The notes below the pieces were generated by a model that was not told where the DNA came from, made no database searches, and saw only the letters and a list, made by a program, of their open reading frames with translations. Position numbers and translations under genes: made by a program. A stretch of 18,323 nt of DNA from Betaproteobacteria bacterium RIFCSPLOWO2_02_FULL_62_17 (GTDB lineage Bacteria > Pseudomonadota > Gammaproteobacteria > Burkholderiales > SG8-39): positions 11,601-29,923 of the forward strand of contig MEQV01000081.1 in assembly GCA_001770355.1 (NCBI GenBank), written 5' to 3'. Of this stretch, positions 1 through 5,816 are shown piece after piece (the stretch's first letter is position 1; each line of letters opens with the position of its first letter).

Positions 1-1
1 C

Positions 2-196
2 AAACGTATCTTCGAGAACGTGTCCAAGCAAGCGTGGCAGCAGTGGCTTGAGCACCAGAAGATGCTGGTGAACGAAAACCGCCTAAACCTCGCCGACAAG
101 AAGGCGCGCGACTACCTGGTGGAGCAGATGGAGAAATATTTTTTCGGCGGCGGCGCCGACGTTGCCGCCGGCTATACCCCGCCGTCACAGAAGTAG
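2..196 (+). CDS. yggX: Fe(2+)-trafficking protein YggX, C-terminal part
   Basis: The last 64 residues of a YggX-family protein are visible; the start lies before the window. YggX is a small cytosolic protein of about 90 residues, linked in enterobacteria to protection of iron-sulfur clusters from oxidation and to iron trafficking. The visible part carries the family signatures: KRIFENVSKQAWQQW near the start of the fragment, then a stretch of the type MLVNENRLNL, and a GYTPP tail, which match the E. coli pattern (KRIYNEISKEAWAQW, MLINEKKLN, GYTPE). The stop codon (194-196) is 3 bp before the start of the next gene, so the two are probably cotranscribed. Assignment rests on recalled family sequence. 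The N-terminal Cys region cannot be checked. Confidence 0.9.
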   Translation, partial: KRIFENVSKQAWQQWLEHQKMLVNENRLNLADKKARDYLVEQMEKYFFGGGADVAAGYTPPSQK

Positions 197-199
197 GGC

Positions 200-601
200 A
201 TGGGAAGCACTTCCGCACAGCCTACCGATATCAAGCTGCACCAGCAGTCGCGGCTGCTGGAAATCTCGTTCGCCAACGGCAAGACCTTCTCCTTGCCCTG
301 CGAATTCCTGCGGGTCTATTCGCCTTCCGCCGAAGTGCGCGGCCACGGCCCGGGGCAGGAAGTGCTGCAGGTTGGAAAGAAAAATGCGGAGATCACTCAT
401 ATTGAGCCGGTGGGCAACTACGCCATACAGCTCACCTTCTCCGACGGCCATGCCACCGGGATCTACTCATGGAGCCTGCTGTACGATTACGGCCTGCACC
501 AGGAGGAGATGTGGCAGCGCTATCTCAAGAGCCTCGCAGAGGCCGGGGCGAGCCGCGAGCCGGGCTCCGCGCCCTTCGAGCAGCGGCCGAAGTCGAAATA
601 G
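200..601 (+). CDS. DUF971 (GBBH-like N-terminal domain) protein
   Basis: This 133-residue protein has a single DUF971 domain over about residues 10-110. Recognisable elements are LEISFANGKTFSLPCEFLRVYSPSAEV at residues 22-48 (hydrophobic strand, then the 'LP.E.LR..SPSAEV' signature), a following GHGPGQ segment, and the IEPVGNYAIQLTF...GIYSW strand pair. The same domain forms the N-terminus of gamma-butyrobetaine hydroxylase and is found fused to Mrp/HCF101-type Fe-S carriers in plants. Only one cysteine is present, so the zinc site of the eukaryotic hydroxylase is not conserved. The ATG at 200 follows a GTAGGG Shine-Dalgarno-like run that overlaps the yggX stop. A role in iron or Fe-S handling is only an inference from the domain and the neighbours (yggX and a radical SAM enzyme). 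Confidence 0.85.
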   Translation: MGSTSAQPTDIKLHQQSRLLEISFANGKTFSLPCEFLRVYSPSAEVRGHGPGQEVLQVGKKNAEITHIEPVGNYAIQLTFSDGHATGIYSWSLLYDYGLHQEEMWQRYLKSLAEAGASREPGSAPFEQRPKSK

Positions 602-2017
602 TTGCGCCGCACGCCCTTCAAGGTTGTCCTCATCAACCCCTATGAGCTGGGGCGGCAGCCGTTCGCGCTGGCCGAGCCCGCCGCTTGGCTGAAGCGCGAG
701 GGCTTCGCGGTGAGCTGCCTCGATCTTTCGCTGCAGAAGCTCGATCCCGAAATCCTGGAGGATGCGGGTCTGGTCGCGCTTTACGTCGGCATGCACACCG
801 CGACCCGCATCGCGGTGGCGGCCCTGCCCCGCATCAAACAGCTCGCTCCGAAAGCCCACCTCTGCTTCTACGGGCTTTACGCCCCCATGAACGAGGCGCT
901 GCTGCGCGGACTGGGCGTGGGCACCGTGCTGGGTGGGGAGGTGGAGCCTGCGCTGGTATCCGTCGGCGAGCGGCTGCGGGCCAATGGAACGGCGACCGGA
1001 ACGCAAATGAGCCAAAGCGAGCCGGTCATCAGTCTGGGCAGGGTCGCGTTCGAGGTGCCTGACCGCAACGGCCTGCCGAAGCTCGCGAGCTACGCCCACC
1101 TGGTGCTGCCGGACGGATCGACCCGGGTCGCCGGGTTTGCGGAGGGCAGCAGGGGTTGCAAGCATCGGTGCCGGCATTGCCCCGTGGTCCCGGTGTACCA
1201 GGGGAAGTTCCGCATCGTCCCGGCAGACATCGTGATGCAGGATATCCGGCAGCAAGTGAGGGAAGGTGCCACGCATATTTCCTTCGGCGACCCGGACTTC
1301 TTCAACGGTCCCACCCACGGCATGAGGCTCGCGCGCGCCTTGCACGAGGCATTTCCCGATGTGTCATTCGACGTCACTATCAAAGTGCAGCACCTCATCG
1401 ATCACGCCGGGCTGCTGCCTGAGTTGCGCCGCTGCGGGTGCCTGTTCATCACCTCCGCAGTGGAAGCCGTGGACGACGGCATCCTGCGCCATCTCGACAA
1501 GAACCATTCCAGCCGGGACTTCGACCGCGCGGTGGCGCTCACGCGCGAAGCCGGCATTGCGCTCGCCCCGACATTTGTCGCGTTTACTCCCTGGACGACG
1601 TTGGAGGGCTACATCGCCCTGCTCGCGCGGCTCGTGGAACTGCGACTGGTGGAGAGCGTGCCCCCGGTGCAACTCACCATCCGGCTGCTGGTTCCCGCGG
1701 GCTCTTATCTTCTGCAGATCCCTGGCTTCAAGGAAAAGCTCAAGGCCTTCGATCCCGGGCTGCTGGGCTATCCCTGGGAGCATGCCGATGCGCGTGTCGA
1801 TCGCCTGCAGCAGGAGATCACCGCGTGGGTTACGCGATCTGAACAGAACGGTGTGGCGCGTCGCGACGTGTTCGCCGGCATCTGGCGCATGGCTCACGAG
1901 GCCGCAGGGCTTGCGGCGCCGCAACTCGCGGGGAACCTGGGCTCCCCGATCCCCCGGCTGTCGGAACCGTGGTACTGCTGCGCCGAGCCCACCGACCAGC
2001 AACTCCAGTCGTTCTGA
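602..2017 (+). CDS. CCAEP-tail radical SAM protein (Cys form of a CUAEP selenoprotein family)
   Basis: A 471-residue radical SAM enzyme. Residues 6-125 resemble the Rossmann-like, B12-binding-type N-terminal domain (VVLINPYELGRQPF, LYVGMHTA), but no DxHxxG cobalamin motif is seen, so B12 binding is not supported. The radical SAM core starts near residue 175, with cluster cysteines C186, C190 and C193 in a CxxxCxxC motif, then a FGDPDFFNG segment. The protein ends in PWYCCAEP (residues 456-463; adjacent C459 and C460). This tail matches the family I recall as 'CUAEP/CCAEP-tail radical SAM (seleno)protein', where some members have selenocysteine at the second position. The start is TTG, directly after the previous TAG stop; no ATG exists upstream of the conserved INPYELG segment, so TTG looks real and coupled. 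The ATP-grasp gene follows by 12 bp. Substrate unknown. Confidence 0.85.
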   Translation: MRRTPFKVVLINPYELGRQPFALAEPAAWLKREGFAVSCLDLSLQKLDPEILEDAGLVALYVGMHTATRIAVAALPRIKQLAPKAHLCFYGLYAPMNEALLRGLGVGTVLGGEVEPALVSVGERLRANGTATGTQMSQSEPVISLGRVAFEVPDRNGLPKLASYAHLVLPDGSTRVAGFAEGSRGCKHRCRHCPVVPVYQGKFRIVPADIVMQDIRQQVREGATHISFGDPDFFNGPTHGMRLARALHEAFPDVSFDVTIKVQHLIDHAGLLPELRRCGCLFITSAVEAVDDGILRHLDKNHSSRDFDRAVALTREAGIALAPTFVAFTPWTTLEGYIALLARLVELRLVESVPPVQLTIRLLVPAGSYLLQIPGFKEKLKAFDPGLLGYPWEHADARVDRLQQEITAWVTRSEQNGVARRDVFAGIWRMAHEAAGLAAPQLAGNLGSPIPRLSEPWYCCAEPTDQQLQSF

Positions 2018-2029
2018 ACCGGCCGAACC

Positions 2030-3295
2030 ATGAAACGCGTGCTGCTGCTCTTGCCCACCACCGGCTACCGCAACGCCGATTTTCTTGCCGCCGCGAAAAA
2101 GCTCGGCGTGGAAATCGTGGCCGCGGCCGACTACTGCCATCAACTGGCCCCATCCTGGGGCATGGCGCCGATCATGGCGCTGCACTTTGACCGGCCCGAG
2201 CAGGCGGCGGACACCGTTCTGCGCGAGATCAAATTCAACCTGGATGGCGTGCTGGCCGTGGACGATTCGGGCATCGAGCTTGCGGCCCTGCTTGCGGAGC
2301 GCCTCCACCTGCCGGGAAATTCCGCTCACGCGGTGCGCCGGGTGCGTGACAAGCTGGCGTTCCGCCGCCTGCTCCGGGAACACGAATTCCGGTGTCCCGA
2401 ATTCCGTTACCTGCCGAGCGGTGAAGACCCCGGGACGCTGCTTCCGCGGTTGAAGTTTCCCGTGGTGGTGAAGGCACGGCGTTTGTCCGCGAGCCGCGGC
2501 GTAATTCGTGCCGACGATTCCGGACAACTGGTGCAAGCGGTGAACCGGGTGCGGGCCATCCAGTCGCGGGCCGACCGCGATGCGCAGGAACTGGGCCTGA
2601 TCATCGAGGGCTTTATTTCTGGATGTGAGTACGCGCTTGAAGCCGTGCTGGACCAAGGCGAGTTGACAGCGCTCGCGCTGTTCGACAAGCCCGATCCGCT
2701 AGACGGGCCCTACTTCGAGGAAACGCTCTACATCACGCCCTCACGACTGCCCGCGGAGTTTCAGAGCCGCATCCGTCACGAAGTGGCCAGGGTGTGCCGC
2801 TCGGCCGGGCTTACCGATGGTCCGGTCCACGCCGAAATGCGGGTCAATGACCTGGGCATCTGGCTGCTGGAAGTGGCGCCCCGATCCATCGGCGGCCTGT
2901 GCGGCCGGGTGCTCACGCATTCGCTGGGCATGACCCTGGAGGAATTGATCCTGCGCCGTGTGGTGGGCGAAGCGCTCCCGAACTCGAATGCGGCCGGTGC
3001 CGCGGGCGTCATGATGGTCCCCATTCCACGGCGCGGCATTTACCATGGCGTCGAGGGCCTGGCCGAAGCGCGAGCGGTGCCCGCGGTGACCGAAGTGACC
3101 CTCACGGTGGAGACAGGCCAAATCATCGCGCCGCCTCCCGACGGGGCGAGCTACCTGGGGTTCATCTTCGCCCGGGCGGCAAGCCCCGCGGAAGCTGAAA
3201 ACGCGCTGCGCATTGCCCATCACCGGCTGCACTTCGATATCCGACCCGAGTATGCGGCGATGGCAGCGCCCGCCGCGTACTCGTCAAAGCGGTAA
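2030..3295 (+). CDS. ATP-grasp ligase paired with the CCAEP radical SAM gene
   Basis: A 421-residue ATP-grasp protein of the carboxylate-amine/thiol ligase type, which joins an ATP-activated carboxylate to a nucleophile. Seen in order: an N-terminal preATP-grasp domain (MKRVLLLLPTTGYRNADFL), a conserved RDK (residues 106-108), the nucleotide-clamping Lys in FPVVVKAR (K148), an EGFISGCEY strand (193-201), and the magnesium/ATP ligands in HAEMRV (E269) and LLEVAPRSIGG (E281, R285). A C-terminal domain of about 100 residues follows. All core motifs are present, so the enzyme should be active. Its gene is 12 bp behind the radical SAM gene and ends 82 bp before a strong terminator. The substrate cannot be told; a link to the radical SAM product or to its tail is inference. 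A decayed fragment of a close paralogue lies at 3644-3817. Confidence 0.88.
   Translation: MKRVLLLLPTTGYRNADFLAAAKKLGVEIVAAADYCHQLAPSWGMAPIMALHFDRPEQAADTVLREIKFNLDGVLAVDDSGIELAALLAERLHLPGNSAHAVRRVRDKLAFRRLLREHEFRCPEFRYLPSGEDPGTLLPRLKFPVVVKARRLSASRGVIRADDSGQLVQAVNRVRAIQSRADRDAQELGLIIEGFISGCEYALEAVLDQGELTALALFDKPDPLDGPYFEETLYITPSRLPAEFQSRIRHEVARVCRSAGLTDGPVHAEMRVNDLGIWLLEVAPRSIGGLCGRVLTHSLGMTLEELILRRVVGEALPNSNAAGAAGVMMVPIPRRGIYHGVEGLAEARAVPAVTEVTLTVETGQIIAPPPDGASYLGFIFARAASPAEAENALRIAHHRLHFDIRPEYAAMAAPAAYSSKR
2402..2593 (+). repeat. Source-like segment of diverged duplication (within ATP-grasp gene)
   Basis: This 192-nt segment encodes ATP-grasp residues 125-188. It is homologous to the 174-nt segment at 3644-3817 (same strand). 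Most differences between the two fall in third codon positions, so the copies diverged as coding sequence rather than by recent duplication of this exact gene. Confidence 0.85.
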
Positions 3296-3377
3296 ACGTG
3301 CTATTGGTCCGGGAGTAGATTGGGGTGGCGCCTTGCCGAAGTTTGACGGGTCGGCGGCTCTCAAGGGCGCCAATAGC

Positions 3378-3403
3378 AAAAACCCCGCGTTGGCGGGGTT
3401 TTT
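3378..3403. terminator. Bidirectional intrinsic terminator
   Basis: A perfect 6-bp GC stem (CCCCGC at 3383-3388, GCGGGG at 3393-3398) with a GTTG loop is flanked by AAAAA (3378-3382) and TTTTT (3399-3403). It therefore works in both directions, closing the ATP-grasp operon on the plus strand and the convergent small gene on the minus strand. Confidence 0.9.
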
Positions 3404-3420
3404 CGTTGAGGCCGGCACAA

Positions 3421-3567
3421 TCAGGCCGGCACGGGCTCGTGCTCCTTGATGTCCTTTTCCGGCGCGGCCGGTTTGGCCGGGGTCGGTGCGGTGTCTTGTT
3501 TTTTCAACGCTTCGGCCTTTTCCATCTCCCTGCGCAACGATTCAAACGGTTCATATTCATAGCACAT
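3421..3567 (-). CDS. Small MCYEYE-type protein (48 aa), function unknown
   Basis: A 48-codon gene reading MCYEYEPFESLRREMEKAEA, then a Lys-rich stretch and a Pro/Ala-rich tail (TPAKPAAPEKD) ending in HEPVPA. The best support is a strong ribosome binding site, AAAGGAG, 7 nt before the ATG on the minus strand. Its 3' end also points into the shared terminator at 3378-3403, 17 bp away. The single cysteine follows the initiator Met, in a short aromatic/acidic head; residues 8-24 look like a charged helix. I recall short proteins with similar M-C-aromatic-E-Y heads annotated as hypothetical in other Proteobacteria, but no function. It is convergent with the radical SAM/ATP-grasp operon; a partner or substrate role is possible but unproven. 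Not similar to any enzyme I recognise. Confidence 0.72.
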   Translation of the reverse strand: MCYEYEPFESLRREMEKAEALKKQDTAPTPAKPAAPEKDIKEHEPVPA

Positions 3568-3643
3568 GATGAGACTCCTTTATGTAAGATCAAGCGTGAC
3601 GGGGTGGGACGCGCCGGGTGACAATGGAGTTGTGAATTCATGC

Positions 3644-3817
3644 TTCCATTCCCTGCCGAGCGGAGAAGATCCCTCGAAACTGGTCCCCGAGTTGAAGTAT
3701 ATCCCGCGGTGGTCAAGGCGCGGCGTGATTCGTGCCGACCATTCCGAAGCGCTGCTGCGGGCCGTGAATCGGGAGCGGGCGATCCAGTCCCAAGCCGACC
3801 GAGATGCCATGAAACTG
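3644..3817 (+). pseudogene. Decayed fragment of a second ATP-grasp gene
   Basis: Translated in the frame of the downstream methyltransferase, this segment reads LPSGEDPSKLVPELK, then a break, then GVIRADHSEALLRAVNRERA. The intact ATP-grasp gene has LPSGEDPGTLLPRLK and GVIRADDSGQLVQAVNRVRA at residues 128-142 and 157-176. Between these blocks the copy has a 2-nt insertion (near 3698-3702) and a 20-nt deletion at 3721-3726; the net loss of 18 nt restores the frame. The piece in between reads PAVVKARR only in the shifted frame, so the ATP-binding lysine strand is lost. The catalytic C-terminal half is absent. This cannot be a functional ATP-grasp domain. It sits directly before the methyltransferase start at 3809. 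Confidence 0.85.
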
Positions 3818-4441
3818 AATCCGCAAGACCTGGGAAAAATCACCGAGCTCACGCTGGAACATTACAACCGGCGTGCCGAAGATTTCTGGGCAGGCACGCG
3901 CGCTCACGATGTCAGCCAGAACATCGAGGCGCTGTTGCACTACATCGAGGGCGACCCGCCGTTCGCGATTCTCGATTTCGGCTGCGGGCCGGGACGCGAC
4001 CTCAAGGTGTTTGCCGAACGCGGCCACCTCGCGATCGGTTTGGAAGGTGCCGAGCGCCTGGCCGTCATGGCGCGCGCGCACAGCGGCTGCGAAGTATGGC
4101 AGCAGGATTTCCTCGGTCTCAATCTGCCGGATGAGCATTTCGATGGCGTGTTCGCCAACGCCGCGCTGTTTCATGTGCCCAGCGTGGCATTGCCGCGCGT
4201 ATTGCTGGACCTGCATGCAAGCCTGAAACCGCGCGGTGTGCTGTTCACTTCGAACCCGCACGGCCATAACCAGGAAGGCTGGAACGGCGGGCGCTATGGC
4301 GCCTATCATGATCTTGATACCTGGCGCGGCTATATGTCAGCCGCCGGGTTCGTAGAGCTCAATCACTATTACCGCCCTTCCGGCCTGCCGCGCGAACAGC
4401 AGCCCTGGCTGGCGAGTGTCTGGCGCAAGCTGGCATCCTGA
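3809..4441 (+). CDS. Class I SAM-dependent methyltransferase
   Basis: A 210-residue Rossmann-fold methyltransferase. After a family-typical N-terminus (MKLNPQDLGKITELTLEHYN) and WAGTRAHDVSQNI come the SAM-binding motif ILDFGCGPGRDL (about residues 53-64), the acidic motif II region (IGLEGAERL), and the motif IV region around FDGVFANAALFHVP. The C-terminal GLPREQQPWLASVWRK is also typical of a common proteobacterial group of unassigned substrate. I chose ATG 3809 because family homology starts there; the frame stays open back to ATG 3566, but that extension is the ATP-grasp remnant. No good Shine-Dalgarno precedes 3809 (GAGATGCC only), so it may be poorly translated or made as a longer fusion. 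Its substrate is unknown. Confidence 0.85.
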   Translation: MKLNPQDLGKITELTLEHYNRRAEDFWAGTRAHDVSQNIEALLHYIEGDPPFAILDFGCGPGRDLKVFAERGHLAIGLEGAERLAVMARAHSGCEVWQQDFLGLNLPDEHFDGVFANAALFHVPSVALPRVLLDLHASLKPRGVLFTSNPHGHNQEGWNGGRYGAYHDLDTWRGYMSAAGFVELNHYYRPSGLPREQQPWLASVWRKLAS

Positions 4442-4459
4442 AGAGTCAGGGGACGAAAA

Positions 4460-4621
4460 ATGACGCGAACTGTGGGCATGCTCGGGCTGGGCATCATGGG
4501 ATCCGCGATGGCGGCGAACCTGATGCGCGTGGGCTTCAGGGTGGTGGGTAACGACCCGGTTCTGCAATGCAGAAAAAGGCACCAGCGGGCGGGGAAAATC
4601 GTTGCAGAGAGCGCGACATGA
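4460..4621 (+). pseudogene. Truncated 3-hydroxyisobutyrate dehydrogenase-like gene (N-terminus only)
   Basis: An open frame of 53 codons starts with an intact ATG behind AGGGGACGAAAA and encodes the N-terminal NAD(P)-binding motif of the beta-hydroxyacid dehydrogenase family: VGMLGLGIMGSAMAANL, with GxGxMG and the family AxNL. A second strand (GFRVVGNDP) follows. After about 50 residues it ends at TGA; a full enzyme has about 290 residues. The frame stays open for a while beyond the TGA, but no catalytic-lysine region can be recognised. It is therefore a broken gene, by deletion or stop. It lies 18 bp after the methyltransferase and 143 bp before the GYD gene. Confidence 0.75.
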
Positions 4622-4764
4622 GCCCTTGCGAAGGCGCTGCGGGCGGGCGCACAATTCCCTGTGGCGATAGGCAATGCCTGGGGGGCGCGGAATCTCTTCC
4701 TGAACTGCCGGGACATGCTTGACGCCGCACCACCGTCGTCAAACTCACTCAATGGAGGTCCGCA

Positions 4765-5055
4765 ATGGCAAATTACATCGTGTTGACCAACTTCACCGAT
4801 CAAGGAATTCGCACCGTCACCGAGTCAGTCAAGCGCGCCAGGCTGAGCCAGAGCACGTTCGAGAAGTACGGCTGCAAAAAAACGGCACAGTTCTGGACCA
4901 TAGGGCAGCACGACATCGTGACGGTGCTGGAGGCGCCCAACGACGAGACCGCGATGAAGGCCGTGCTCGCCGTGGGCAAGCTCGGGAACGTGCGCACGGT
5001 TACGATGCGCGCCTTTACCGCCGCTGAGATGGAAGCGCTCACCTCCGAGCTTTGA
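4765..5055 (+). CDS. GYD domain-containing protein
   Basis: A 96-residue single-domain protein of the GYD family, which has a ferredoxin-like alpha/beta fold. The sequence shows the family pattern: YIVLTNFTDQGIRTV at the N-terminus, the FWTIGQHDIVTVLEAPNDE strand-turn-strand in the middle (where 'G.yD' names the family; here GQHD), and the LGNVRTVTMRAFT segment at the end. The ATG follows a strong GGAGG at a 7-nt spacing (ATGGAGGTCCGCA). The molecular role of GYD proteins is not established. It stands alone between a dehydrogenase remnant and a secreted small protein, so context adds little. The following 233 bp (5056-5288) show no gene or clear signal. Confidence 0.88.
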   Translation: MANYIVLTNFTDQGIRTVTESVKRARLSQSTFEKYGCKKTAQFWTIGQHDIVTVLEAPNDETAMKAVLAVGKLGNVRTVTMRAFTAAEMEALTSEL

Positions 5056-5288
5056 TGGGCGGATCGCAGCACCGGGGCGGCGCGGACTCGGCATGGACCA
5101 AGCAGTAGCCATTGGCCCCCCTCGCCGCCCCCGGGCTGCTGGCGTTCCTGCGCGAATGCGCGAAATCTCCGTAGCCGAGCGCAAGCCACCACGACCGAAT
5201 TGCCGACGGCATCCTTGGGCCGACATTGGTATGCTGTCGTCACCGGGCCAGGATGTCATGCGTGCCCGTCAACCACTGAGGAGAAATC

Positions 5289-5540
5289 ATGAAACGCACA
5301 ACACTTTTCGCTTCGCTTGCCGCATTTTTCCTATTCGCCAGTTCCGCCGCGTTTGCCTTTCACTGTCCCGCAGACATGGCCAAGATCGACGCGGCTCTGG
5401 CCAAGAGCCCGAAGCTGGCCGCGGCGCAGCTTGCCGACGTAAAAAAACAGCGCGCCGAGGGCGAAGCACTGCACAAGGCCGGCAAGCACAATGATTCCGT
5501 GGCGGTGCTTGCCAAGGCAATGAAGACGCTGGGAATCTAG
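5289..5540 (+). CDS. Small secreted protein, unknown function (83 aa)
   Basis: An 83-residue protein with a clear Sec signal peptide: MKRTT, a hydrophobic core (LFASLAAFFLFASSAAFA) and an AFA cleavage site at about residue 23. The mature part, about 60 residues, starts FHCPADM, with one cysteine, and is then a Lys/Ala-rich helical stretch (AALAKSPKLAAAQLADVKKQ, then a GEALHKAGKH helix) that resembles a single TPR-like helical hairpin. It should be periplasmic. The ATG follows GAGGAG at good spacing. I recall similar short unnamed proteins in other betaproteobacteria, but no function. The lone Cys would allow a disulfide-linked dimer, which is speculation. Confidence 0.82.
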   Translation: MKRTTLFASLAAFFLFASSAAFAFHCPADMAKIDAALAKSPKLAAAQLADVKKQRAEGEALHKAGKHNDSVAVLAKAMKTLGI

Positions 5541-5563
5541 AGGCGGCATGACGTCCGGGGAAA

Positions 5564-5794
5564 TTGGAATGCCGGTGCGCAACGGATTCGTCGTGTTGGC
5601 CATCGCCACGGCAGGCCTGCAAGCCGACGGGCTGGCGCAAAGCCTTCGACAATCCGACCTACAAAACCAATATCATCGAACGCGTCGGCCTCGCACCCAA
5701 TGCGGGAACCCCGGAAGCATTTGACCAGTACATCCGCGCACAATTGCGCGATGTGGGAGAACTGGTCAAATATCTGGGGGTAAAACCTGAATAA
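5564..5794 (+). pseudogene. C-terminal remnant of a Bug/TctC-type solute-binding protein
   Basis: From about 5640 the frame encodes the last 50 or so residues of a tripartite tricarboxylate transporter receptor: a KAFDNPTYKTNIIERVGLAP helix, then NAGTPEAFDQYIRAQLRD and a terminal VKYLGVKPE. This is the family's usual 'GTPE.F...I' plus '..VKPE' ending; the intact paralogue at 8761-9738 ends GNTPEQFAASIKRGY...AGVRPE. The other 250 or so residues and the signal peptide are missing. Just upstream, a different frame reads VVLAIATA (5587-5610), which may be a further frame-shifted bit of the same gene. It has no plausible start and is not expected to be functional. Confidence 0.75.
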
Positions 5795-5816
5795 AGGGAA
5801 GCAGCCGGAAGTGGAA

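Noticed and set aside
1976..2017. Selenocysteine insertion (TGA plus SECIS) in the radical SAM gene
   Set aside because: Both tail codons are TGC and the only stop, TGA at 2015-2017, ends the frame, so no recoding is needed.
1364..2656. Long open frame on the minus strand opposite the radical SAM and ATP-grasp genes
   Set aside because: It spans two well-supported genes and encodes no recognisable motif; it reflects high GC at third codon positions.
3409..3432. Direct repeat AGGCCGGCAC twice, 14 nt apart
   Set aside because: Falls at the 3' end of the small gene, only two copies; likely chance in GC-rich sequence.
3566..3808. N-terminal extension of the methyltransferase as a real domain
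   Set aside because: It is a broken piece of ATP-grasp sequence with an out-of-frame core and no ribosome binding site at 3566; homology of the methyltransferase begins at 3809.
4622..4764. Continuation of the dehydrogenase remnant beyond its TGA
   Set aside because: The frame stays open but I could not match it with confidence to any later part of the enzyme.
5200..5235. Extended -10-like TGGTATGCT upstream of the secreted small protein
   Set aside because: The nearest -35-like hexamer (TTGCCG) is 24 nt away; evidence too weak for a promoter call.
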